Shown here piece after piece: positions 8,989-19,100 of a stretch of 64,000 bases of DNA. Location of the stretch: positions 33,694-97,693 of the forward strand of contig CALGLU010000017.1 of assembly GCA_937959275.1 (NCBI GenBank), in the 5' to 3' direction. The translations under genes and the position numbers were made by a program. The stretch comes from an uncultured Saprospiraceae bacterium (GTDB taxonomy: Bacteria > Bacteroidota > Bacteroidia > Chitinophagales > Saprospiraceae). The first letter of the stretch is position 1, and each line of letters begins with the position of its first letter. The notes below the pieces were generated by a model that worked only from the letters and a program-made list of their open reading frames with translations, was not told where the DNA came from and ran no database searches.

Positions 8989-9753
8989 TTGAGACCTCGC
9001 TATCATGCACCAGACCACGCCCATCAGACCTTATATAAGATCATCGATTCAAATCGGTCTGATTATGAGAATCTACTGACAAAGATAGAAAGATATTCCT
9101 CTGATATTCAAGCGATTCGACAAGAAAAACGAGAAAATAGTATCTTCTGGAATAATGGCTTTTTACCCGGCCTGGATATTATCATTTTATTCATAATGAT
9201 CGCTGAAAAGAAGCCGAATCAGTTTATTGAAGTGGGCAGCGGTTTTTCTACTCAAGTGGCTCATTTATCAAAGTCTATATACTCAACTGACACACAGATT
9301 GTCAGTATCGATCCACAACCTCGAACAGATATTGAGCAAATCGTCAATGTTTCCATTCGGCGGCCTTTTGAAACCTTTGACATGGATGAGATCCAAATCG
9401 AGCCTGGTGACATCTTATTTATTGACAATTCGCATCGAATTCTTCCCAACTCAGATGCGATGGTCTTTTTTATGGAAGTCTTGCCAGCGCTTCAAAAAGG
9501 TGTGATAGTCCATCTGCACGATATTTACTTACCTTATGATTATCCACAGTTTATGTGTGATCGGCTCTATAATGAACAATATGGACTAGCTGCTTATTTG
9601 CTGGCTAATCCTGATCGGTACAAAACCATGATGCCTAATTATTTTGTCAGCCAAGATGTGGCGTTATCGTCGATTTATGCCTCTGTTTGGGATCATGACA
9701 ATTTGGATGGAGTTGAGCGGCATGGTGGGTCGTTTTGGGTGGAGATTTGTTGA
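8989..9753 (+). CDS. Class I SAM-dependent methyltransferase-like protein (start uncertain)
   Basis: The core shows a Rossmann-type SAM site, FIEVGSGFSTQVAH (glycine loop), followed by VSIDPQPR (acidic end of the second strand) and DILFIDNSHR, then GVIVHLHDIYLPYDYP, the pattern of small-molecule or sugar methyltransferases of the Methyltransf_24 group. The substrate is unknown. The listed start is TTG. The same frame is open upstream to 8827 and reads protein-like (LDYKILNKFKQIYRFLSPKF) but has no ATG, GTG or TTG, so the true start may be a rarer codon near 8890-8914, or a frameshift relative to the ATG at 8877 may exist. It is divergent from the TonB receptor gene upstream. Confidence 0.78.
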   Translation: MRPRYHAPDHAHQTLYKIIDSNRSDYENLLTKIERYSSDIQAIRQEKRENSIFWNNGFLPGLDIIILFIMIAEKKPNQFIEVGSGFSTQVAHLSKSIYSTDTQIVSIDPQPRTDIEQIVNVSIRRPFETFDMDEIQIEPGDILFIDNSHRILPNSDAMVFFMEVLPALQKGVIVHLHDIYLPYDYPQFMCDRLYNEQYGLAAYLLANPDRYKTMMPNYFVSQDVALSSIYASVWDHDNLDGVERHGGSFWVEIC

Positions 9754-9762
9754 TGAAATCCC

Positions 9763-10045
9763 TAAGCTTGACTTAAGGGATTTCTAAGCTTGATTTAAGG
9801 GATTACTAAGCTTGAATAACGGGAAAGATTGATAAGCCCGTTTAACTCCGTGAGCTTTCTAATCCTTTAAACTCCGTGAAATTCCTAATCCTTTAAACTC
9901 CGTGAGCTTACTAATCCTTTAAACTCCGTGAAATTCCTAATCCTTAAACTCCGTGAGCTTACTAATCCTTTAAACTCCGTGAAATTCCTAATCCTTAAAT
10001 TCCGTGAGCTTACTAATCCTTTCAGGCTTAGGAATCTCACTTGCT
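9763..10045. repeat. REP-type repeat array left of the RAYT transposase
   Basis: Two repeat families run in tandem. At 9763-9815 AAGCTTGA-containing units recur every ~26 bases. At about 9845-10020 units of ~25 bases alternate between CCGTGAGCTTACTAATCC and CCGTGAAATTCCTAATCC. The array ends with GGCTTAGGAATCTCAC, which is complementary to the GTGAnnTTCCTAATCC units, so the transcript or single strand can fold into hairpins. The same terminal block recurs right of the transposase at 10748-10800. Confidence 0.85.
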
Positions 10046-10077
10046 AGGAATCTCACTAACTTTAGTATATTTATTAC

Positions 10078-10698
10078 ATGAAGATCGACTACTGGCAACA
10101 CTTCCAAGAAGGGTGTTTTTATCATATATATAATCATGCAGTTAGTGATCAAAACATCTTCAATCACGAATTTGATTACTCAGACTTCCTTTCAAAACAC
10201 TATAAATATCTCTCTTGTGCTTTTGACACAATAGCCTATTGTTTGATGCCTAATCATTTTCATTTTGTCGTAAAGGTTAAACCGTTTAACTGGGTATTAG
10301 ATAAAGCTAAAATAGAAAATTCAAATACTAGTCGTCGTTTTCAAAATGGCGATGTGGATGTCAACAAATTTATATTAGATCAATATCGAAGATTTTTTAG
10401 TTCCTATTCACTATCCTATAATTTCAGGAATAAACGCAGAGGGCAATTATTTCTTAAGAGATTTAAACGAGTCTCTTTAAATTCTGATAGAAGATTAAGA
10501 TATATGATATGCTATCTTCATCATAATCCCGTTCATCATGGATTCACCACAGATTTTAGTTCTTGGAAGCATTCTTCTTATAAACGATACATCTGTGATC
10601 CAACTAATGACATGTACCTTGATCATATGATGAATCTTTTTGGGAGTGTAGAAACATTTTATCAGGAGCATGAGAAATTCAGATTAGATCGTGAATAG
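10078..10698 (+). CDS. REP-associated tyrosine transposase (RAYT, Y1/IS200-like)
   Basis: A 206-residue HUH-superfamily protein. The divalent-metal HxH motif is in LMPNHFHFVVK (about residues 58-68). The family pattern around the catalytic tyrosine and C-terminal helix is visible in FFSSYSLSYNFRNKRRGQLF followed by KRFKRV. The N-terminal FYHIYNHAV and the C-terminal YLHHNPVHHGF are also typical. RAYTs nick REP palindromes in single-stranded DNA and are domesticated, usually single-copy transposases. The gene is bracketed by repeats sharing a ~50-base block (9811-9860 and 10707-10755), consistent with a gene bound to its own REP substrates. It appears intact. Confidence 0.92.
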   Translation: MKIDYWQHFQEGCFYHIYNHAVSDQNIFNHEFDYSDFLSKHYKYLSCAFDTIAYCLMPNHFHFVVKVKPFNWVLDKAKIENSNTSRRFQNGDVDVNKFILDQYRRFFSSYSLSYNFRNKRRGQLFLKRFKRVSLNSDRRLRYMICYLHHNPVHHGFTTDFSSWKHSSYKRYICDPTNDMYLDHMMNLFGSVETFYQEHEKFRLDRE

Positions 10699-10701
10699 AG
10701 G

Positions 10702-10815
10702 GGCTCCTAAGCTTGTCCAAAGGTATAGATTGGTAAGTCTGATACTAGTCCGTGAGCTTACTAATCCTTTCAGGCTTAGGAATCTCACTGCATTAGGAAT
10801 CTCACTGCATTAGAA
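10702..10815. repeat. REP-type repeat block right of the RAYT transposase
   Basis: It contains CTAAGCTTG, then GATTGGTAAG, then CCGTGAGCTTACTAATCC, then two tandem copies of TTAGGAATCTCACTGCA. The order matches the left block, so the two flanks are direct repeats of one composite unit, and GTGAG/CTCAC arms can pair internally. Confidence 0.82.
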
Positions 10816-10826
10816 ATTTTGATTCG

Positions 10827-13028
10827 CTAGGTATTAAACCAATACGTCAATTTGGCCACGATCGCTCTATTCCTCAAATTGATATTAAATCGATCAGACG
10901 GGTCTGCTCCTGTAAAATAATTATCTGTGAAGACGAGGAAGAAGTCAGACACTGGTGCAAACCGCCATTGGAGTCTAGCGTTGATATTTGTATTTTCTGA
11001 CTGCGTGTTGTATTGGATGAACGTGGTAAAAAACAACTCTTTTGAAAAGGTATAATCGATTCTAGGCCCCAATAAAAATGTTTTCTTTTTATCTTCCAAA
11101 TGAGGCATATCAAAAATATTATAGTTGAAATCAATGGCTAATTGAGCCTTTGGTTTTGCAGTCAATGTGATTCTGCCTCCGCTACCGTATCTCCAACCAT
11201 TAAAATATTGGCCTACGAATGGACGTATAAAAAAAGCTACAGGCTTGCGTCGATCTCCCGAGAAAAAGCCTTCGAAATTGATGTAAGAATAATCAGTATC
11301 CACGAGCAAAGGTTGTGAATCGGTACCCGTTGGATCAAAGTCATCAAACAAATACACATACTCTTGCGCTACACGAAACTCAAACCGAGAATTATTTGAT
11401 GTCGTCCCACCAAATGTTAAACCGATGGAATGATCAGTTTTGCCAAAGCCAGGTTTAAAAATAAATTCTGAATCAAGCCCAATTCCAAAATCGTTGAGCG
11501 CGCCGTCGCTTGGATAGAATTTTCTAGCAAATCCAGGTTCGAAACTGTAATAGTTTGATCTCCTAACAAAACCCACTTGCGCATCATAGTCAGACTGCAC
11601 ATATTCATGTGTCCAGCCAAATTCCCAAAATCTAGAGTTGTAATTGAGTTCAGTCCCATGTGTGATTGGCATCCCATCTATACCAGGTGACAGAGATCCG
11701 TGAACAAATGTTTTGCCAGTCCACGTATTCGATGCATCTGCAAAATTAAAATCAGCACCGATGACCCGATTATAGAGCGCAATATCTAGGTCGTCAAGCT
11801 CGGTATCAAGAAGTTGCTTGTTAACCATAAGGAAGCTGATATTAGATCTGTTCATGACTTTATGCTGAACGGCCAATACTGAGTAATTCGTAGCATACAC
11901 ACCATCTGTTTTATCCGCTGCTGTCTGCATATTTAATAAGCCGAGCCGCATATTGTCATTTAGCTTGCCACTCAGACGAGCGCCAGCATAGATTCTATTT
12001 TGGACGGTATTGTCCTCATTATTCTTTGCAGTCCCAATCCGTCTTGAAAAAAATGGGTTGATCGCACTAAAGCCAAAGCTGCCAAATAAATCTGCATTTT
12101 CTAAAAAGAATTGTCTCCGCTCTGGAAAAAAGATTTCGAATCTTGACAGATCAGTAATTTGACGATCCACTTCAACTTGAGAAAAATCAGGGTTAATCGT
12201 TAGGTCTAGGTTCAAGCCAGACGTTAAAGCAATTTTCGCATCACCTCCCACATCATAGGTATACTCAGAATCTGTGTTTGCCTCGTGATCTCTGCTCAGA
12301 CCGGCAGTTACATAAGGTATAATTGATACCTTACTTCCAGATGACTTTAAAGGTTCATCCCATATAAGCTGTCCATTAAAACCAAGATTTGTCATCGGGT
12401 AATTCCTTGGGATACCTGTCCAAGTACTCCATTCGTTTTCTTGTGCATCATATCGATAAGCTCCGATATTCCAAATTTTACTACCAGCATTAAAGCGCAA
12501 ACTTGAAAACGGAATCTTTAATTCTCCTGCAAAATACCCGTCATATTTTTTGGCTTCTCCAGACCATTTGTTATCCCACGACTCGTCAAAATCACGAAAG
12601 CTATTTCCACCATTTGTGATGACACCTTCTCGAATGACACCTTCTGCATTAATTCCAAAAAAGTAAGCATTGGTTTTATCCTTAAACGAGTCAAAGGTAA
12701 TTGTCATATTGTCAATGCCACCACCTCGATAATCTCTCTTTAATGAGTTGACTACCCAATCGTTTCCTTTAGAATAACATTTGACTGAGATATATAAGAA
12801 ATCATCATCATAGGTCATCTGAATTTCAGATTGTCCCCGCGCCGCAACTGAATCTGTCGGAAAATACTGCATGAAGTCATCCATCTTGTCAGCCTGCTGC
12901 CAAACGTCTTCATCCAAAACACCATCAATTAAGATCTCTTGAGATGTCCGAGTAATCTGTAAAGATCGTTGACCAAATTGCTGTATGGACAGCATCAAGA
13001 GGAAGCAAAGTAAGGACATTTCTCTCAT
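10827..13028 (-). CDS. DUF5916 outer-membrane protein with N-terminal CBM9-like domain
   Basis: A 733-residue protein with a short Sec signal peptide ending around QQFGQ. Residues ~25-215 form a carbohydrate-binding family-9-like module (EILIDGVLDEDVWQQADKM, YDDDFLYISVKCY, WDNKWSGEAKKYDGYFAGEL-type strands). The rest is the DUF5916 barrel domain, with NPDFSQVEVDRQI and FFPERRQFFLENADLFG, a hallmark of the family, and many amphipathic strands ending AKLTYWFNT. The terminal aromatic residue fits insertion by the BAM machinery. The probable location is the outer membrane; the function is unknown, possibly glycan binding or transport. An internal ATG at 13019 is an equally plausible start. Confidence 0.88.
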   Translation of the reverse strand: MREMSLLCFLLMLSIQQFGQRSLQITRTSQEILIDGVLDEDVWQQADKMDDFMQYFPTDSVAARGQSEIQMTYDDDFLYISVKCYSKGNDWVVNSLKRDYRGGGIDNMTITFDSFKDKTNAYFFGINAEGVIREGVITNGGNSFRDFDESWDNKWSGEAKKYDGYFAGELKIPFSSLRFNAGSKIWNIGAYRYDAQENEWSTWTGIPRNYPMTNLGFNGQLIWDEPLKSSGSKVSIIPYVTAGLSRDHEANTDSEYTYDVGGDAKIALTSGLNLDLTINPDFSQVEVDRQITDLSRFEIFFPERRQFFLENADLFGSFGFSAINPFFSRRIGTAKNNEDNTVQNRIYAGARLSGKLNDNMRLGLLNMQTAADKTDGVYATNYSVLAVQHKVMNRSNISFLMVNKQLLDTELDDLDIALYNRVIGADFNFADASNTWTGKTFVHGSLSPGIDGMPITHGTELNYNSRFWEFGWTHEYVQSDYDAQVGFVRRSNYYSFEPGFARKFYPSDGALNDFGIGLDSEFIFKPGFGKTDHSIGLTFGGTTSNNSRFEFRVAQEYVYLFDDFDPTGTDSQPLLVDTDYSYINFEGFFSGDRRKPVAFFIRPFVGQYFNGWRYGSGGRITLTAKPKAQLAIDFNYNIFDMPHLEDKKKTFLLGPRIDYTFSKELFFTTFIQYNTQSENTNINARLQWRFAPVSDFFLVFTDNYFTGADPSDRFNINLRNRAIVAKLTYWFNT

Positions 13029-13114
13029 AAGGCGCGAAAATAGGCTTTTCCCGAATCACATATGTAAAAATTAAATGTAAAAGAGTTGTTAATGTAGGCT
13101 AACAAACACACATT

Positions 13115-16100
13115 CTATAGCTTAACAACCTTCATCGTTTTCATCTGTCCTGCTTGGTGGACAATGACATAATAGAGTCCTGCTTGTTCATTTTCGAAAT
13201 GTAGGGATAGATCAATAGAGTGTTCACCAGTCGAAAAGGATTTAGTCTCATTCCATAATAATCTACCATCGTTAGCTAATATGCTCAGGTCTACAGGTTG
13301 TCTGTCTTGCATGATGTGCAGGGATAAACTTGCATTTCGTTGTATGGGATTTGGATAAATAGTCGCTTCAAGTGAGTAGGGCTTATCTCCTTCCTCCATG
13401 CTAAATTCTCTAGCCTCTGCATCTTGCTGAAACAATTCAGCGGAGCCATCAATATCTCCAAGCTTAATTGCCACCAGATCCATATGCACATTCTCGTACA
13501 GTTCTTCAGTTATAAATTTAGTATCGCTGATCTGCATGACATCTGCCTGATTAAGCAATTTGAAAACCCATGGGGTCTCATACTCAGGAAATGTACTTAT
13601 TTGTCCAATAATCATCCGCTTCATTAAAATTAAATCGGCACTACTTAGACGGCCATCCCGGTTAACATCCGCTGCAATTAATTTATGCTCATTCTCAATC
13701 ACGCTAACGCCTAATAAATGATTTTGTAATGTAATCATATCTACAGTTGTAATACCAGCATTAAAATCGTCTGGCTTCGTCAAAGCGATTTCATAGTCAT
13801 TATCTTTTTGTGCATTGTTCATTTCAAATTGACCGTTTTCGCCATCCATATCAATAGCATTGTCAGGGTCATTTGAATTTTCTATGAAAACTGAAAAATC
13901 GTTTAAGCGCTCTCCATTTACATCAGTCACCATACCCGACAAGACAAGTGAACTACCAAAATCTATTGAATCACAAGGTGACGATTCACGTTGATCTATC
14001 CGAATAGTCACTTGACAAGCATCTTGATTACCAGCATCATCAGAGACCCATATCGATAAATCAAATCGTTCTGATGCATTAGCAGCGATGTCTTCACATC
14101 TGAAATGTACGACTTGTACAAGCGTATCTTTTTGGAATGAAAAGCTTAAGTCATCATCATCTGTACAATTATCTCGACTGGCCAAATTAAAATCAGTGGC
14201 CCAAACTTCAACTACATCATCTTCGTTAAAAAGAGTAGACACTGTCTCTGCTATACAATATGGTGTCGGCGCCTTACAATCCTCAACAACAACTTGTGAC
14301 ACACAATGACTCGTATTGCCACATTGATCTGTGGTGTAGATCGTAAGCGCATGATTCCCTAAAGGCAAATTCATAATAAATGTATCATGCTGATCGAACA
14401 CTTGATTGTCCATTTGCCCGTCCCCAGATAGATCGATTTCATAATGAAATACAAGTTCGTCTAGTGTAGAACAATCGTCAGCTGCATCAAATGACATCTT
14501 CAATTCGCCTTCGCAATATCTATCCAACGCACAGACCTGAACATCTTGACAGTCAATGGTCGGGTTAACTTTATCATGAATTTTTATGACTTGAGAGCTT
14601 TTCCAAATCCCTTCATCGTTTTCATTGTATTGGCACCAATCTATAATCGTCCATTCCCTCAAAATACTCAGACAAGAACCTAAGGAGGTTTCAAATTCTC
14701 GATCAATAAAATTAGTAGCAATTAACTCACAACCACCCAAGGTATCGACAAGCGGCTCACCTAACATCTGCTCTGATAAATTCGCTGAGCATTGTTCTAT
14801 TTCAACATCTTCAGGCCAGGTAATATTATCTTCGGTAATCGCAAACTCGTTATACAATTGAATGGTTTGGGTACATAAAAAACTACTATCTCTGCCAAAC
14901 ACTGTATACCAATGTCGGTCTACCAGCTCATTGCGACACTGCCCAATCTCAGTCGAATCAATATGATAAAACTCAACAGGTGAACACTTGATATCCGCCC
15001 ATGGCTTACCCGTCAAATCAAAATCATAGATATCTTCTGTGCACGGTAAGAACACATTTTCTGGGCACTCGACGTATGGCATAACGCCATCTTCAACGAA
15101 CACTTCAACTGTACACGTAGACTTGTTGTGACTATAGTCAGTAGCCTCCATGATGATGATCACAGTCTGCCCAGCTTCTTCACAACAAAAACTAACGATA
15201 TCTGAGGCACGATCTAAACTATCTACGGCACATATCGAATCTTGTTTTACCAATGTTATCTTTTCTATTCCACAATTATCCCAACTCCCATTATCTACAT
15301 TATTAACTGTTAGATGTCCCCTACCATCTGAGCCGAGACTTACAACTGTCTGTGCATCGCAAACTAAAACCGGGACCTGATAATCGACTACTGTTGTGTA
15401 AAAAGACAAGGTGTCAGTCTCATAACAATCAGTTGTTAAATACACTTCTATAAAATTACAGCCGATCTCTAAATCTGGGATAATAAGCTTACCATCATCC
15501 GTTAGCTCGAGTGCTGATGATATTGGCTTCTCAGTATACACCTTACAATCTTCCATATCAATTTCTCCATAAATACGGGCAGCATACGTATCTACTTTAC
15601 CACAAAATGATGGCGCCTTAATCGGCAGATACATATCTGTATTACAATCAAAACCAGTTTCAATATGAACAATCGTATCTCGCTGCACAACATCAAATTT
15701 GATTGCGTTGAGATGAATGGTTTGTGTATAGCTTTCTCTAGAACCGTTACATGCTTGAATGGCTACCCACTCTCTGAGGACTTTGTAACTCCCTGAACAC
15801 AATTTGATTACCTGGTCAGAAAAAACATAATCCAGCGTCATACATGGAGATGGATGTTGAGCCTGTATGGAATCCATTCCATATAAAGTAGGCCATCCAA
15901 AATGATCAGGTTTTAATTCTTCGACAGTCTCAGTATTGACATCATCAGTCATACAATAGACATAGGTCGTATCATAGGGCCATACTACGGTATGTTCTTC
16001 TCTGTAAATATTTATTTGTTGTATACAGGTAGATTCATTATTGTATTCATCCTTGGCGTGCCATGTTCGTTGTATGATATGGCTAAATGGATTATCACAA

Positions 16101-19100
16101 TCTTTTTCAAGCATGTCATCTGAATAGGTCATCTTAATCACGCTGCAATCAGTTGGCAGTTTCGCTTCTAATTCGCCTAGGTCATTATACCAGAAGTCTT
16201 CAGTCTCATAGACAGGGAGAGACGAAGGCGTAAGGCTATTCATGTGCACGATACAATCAATTGTTTGTGTTGTACAGTTTAGTTGCGGACCTAACTTATC
16301 TTCTAACTTGATTGCCCCCCAGCAGCTACTTAGTTTACAAGTTTCAGTGATGACGTAGTCTAAAGTTTGTCCTACATAATCTTTAATCGCAAAGGTATCT
16401 ACAGGGTTTCCAGACTCATCTGTAAGGCTCAGTGTGTACTCAAAATCTCTAGTGAAATTTTCTACGACTAGATCTGGCTTAAAATTGAGTTGACAATTAC
16501 CAGCCAAGGATAAATTAACCACATTATTACAAGCGATCTGAATCGGAGCGGCGATGCCTATTGTGACAGAACACACAATCTCACAGTTATTTTCATCTGT
16601 TACAGTCACCTCGTGAATGCCTGGTGTAAGTCCAGTCGCGACTTGGGTCTGCTCGCCATTATCCCAGGTATAGGATGTAATCATTGCCCCATTTGAAACC
16701 CGCGCGCTAGCCATCCCATCTGCAGCATTTTGGCAAGATGCAGGTGCTAATTCTTCGGATTGACAGAGCATATTGGTCACGAGTGCAATCGTAACTTCTT
16801 GGACTAGCTCGCACCCATTTATATCGGATATCGTTGCAGTATGAATGCCATCTGATAATTGTATGGCTGTTTCTCCAGACTCACCATTATCCCATTCAAT
16901 ATTGTAGGAAGAAGGTCCTGTGATTTCTAACACAGCACGCCCTGACGGCGCAGCACCACACAGTTGTGCTTCAATCTCTTTTACAGTGACTATTGTTGCA
17001 GCGGGTCCATCTATTCGTACAATTTTTGCAGTTGAACAACCAAGAGAATCTTTGACTAGCACCTTATTTTCCCCTGCGACAAGTGCTGATGGGCTCATTG
17101 TTTTTTCACCATTTGACCAATCAATATTGTATGGCGGATTACCACCTGCGATCATAATTTCTGCACGCCCATTTTCATCTGCAAAGCAAGTTAAATGTTC
17201 TATTAACATGACCTCAATCACTAATTCGTCTGGTTCTTCAATTCGTATGTCTTGATCAAATTGGCAAGCATTTTCATCAGTCACCGTTACAGTATAAGCC
17301 CCCTTGGTAAGCTGACTCACATCAGGCGTTACATCTCCTGTACTCCATTCAATACGGTGTGCCCCTGTACCTCCAGTAGACAATAAGGTGGCTTTTGCAT
17401 TTGACTCACCGTGACATGTTATATTCTCATCAATTTGTATTTCTGCTTGTAATTTTTCTGGTTCAAATAAACCAACCGATCCAGATGCAATACATCCCAG
17501 ATCATCTGTTACCGTGACTTCGTGCATGCCAGCTGCTAACTTATTTGCCCTAGCTCTCTTATTTCCATTAGCCCATTCATACGAATAGGATGAGATCGGA
17601 TTTGTGATGATAACTTTTGCTGAGCCATTTGCATCTCCAGCACAACTGATTGATTTGATTTCAACAACATCAATTTCCATCTTTTTTCTAATCTGGATAT
17701 CAACTGATTCTTGCACGACGCAACCAAGTCCATTCTCTACTTCTAAATAAAATGTTCCACTAAAATCAGCGCTGGCACTATCAAGGGCAATATGTTGTTC
17801 TTTAGACTCAAAACCATTCGGACCATACCAGTGATAGCTTGGATTTTCTCCCCCATTGACAATGGTACATGTTGCTGAAAAATCTTCTCCAGAACATAAT
17901 TCAGTTTTAGAAGGAATAATGCTTACGATCGGAATATCAACAATTGCTATTGATTTAAATTTTAGCTCTTCACAACTATAATCTCTTGTATTTGAGTTAA
18001 ATACATATGACGAATTTATATTATATATTCCCGTCTCCAAAATAGAAGGATCAAAATAATAGACCTCAATTTGTTCATTATTAATATCATGGACTTGCGA
18101 AGTAATACCTGGTCCAGATATAGCTTGACCATTTGGGACAGTCGAAATCTCTATTGGTTGGCTACCGAGACAAACAGTTGATGTTTGTGGAAAAAAATCA
18201 AAGATAATGGCTTGGACGGCAATTTCGTCAGTCGCTATTTGTTCATTTCCAAGCACATCTAAAACGCTATATTGGATAGCGTAAACACCTTCTCCAATAG
18301 CAGGATCAAATCGATATTCTCCAGATGCTTCATCATAAGAAATCGCGTTGTATGGACATGAGTTATCTGTCAAGCAATCAGCCATTCTATAGACACCGCC
18401 TTCAGGTGTACCTCCTGACAAAACAATGGCAGATTCTTGTTGGCAAATTTCAGTTTGCTTTAAGTTTAAACTCACTTCTGTTGGAGTAGCTGCCAGTAAT
18501 GTTACCTCTGCAATATCGAAGCAAGAAAACCTAGATTGCATACGTGCAAAAATGACAGTTGGTTCGCTATAATATTCTGCATTGAGTTCATTAATTCCCA
18601 ATTCGGCTTCAATGAAACTGTTGTGGTAACTGATCTCAAAAACAGACCCGTCGAGCCCATCATTATCTAGATCACCAAATGCTGGATTTAAGGCTTTTTC
18701 TAAATCAAACACAAACCAACTTTCGTTTACTTTTTCTGTGGAATATAAATTTACAGGAGTCGCTTCAAAACTAATTGCCTGAAGTGTTTTTGTATCGATT
18801 GACTCTGATCTAATGCATCCTGTCGAGTCTTTCACATCAAGGCTATAGCTCCCATCAGTCTCTAAAATAATTAGTTTATCATCATCCCAATCCCCTCGCC
18901 CATCATCACTCCAATCAAAGGAAAAATCAGCTGTCTTATCAATACTAGATATGAGCAAAGATTCTTCTCTACCATTACATTTGATGGTTAGCTTTCTGAA
19001 ATCAATCTGCGTTTTTGCTACATCATTGATTGTATATTCAAATTCTTGCGGACATCCACTTTCATGTTCAACCGTTACCGAATATGCCCCAGGGCTTAGA

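Noticed and set aside
9763..10045. CRISPR array left of the transposase
   Set aside because: The units are contiguous ~25-base repeats without unique spacers, and no cas genes are present.
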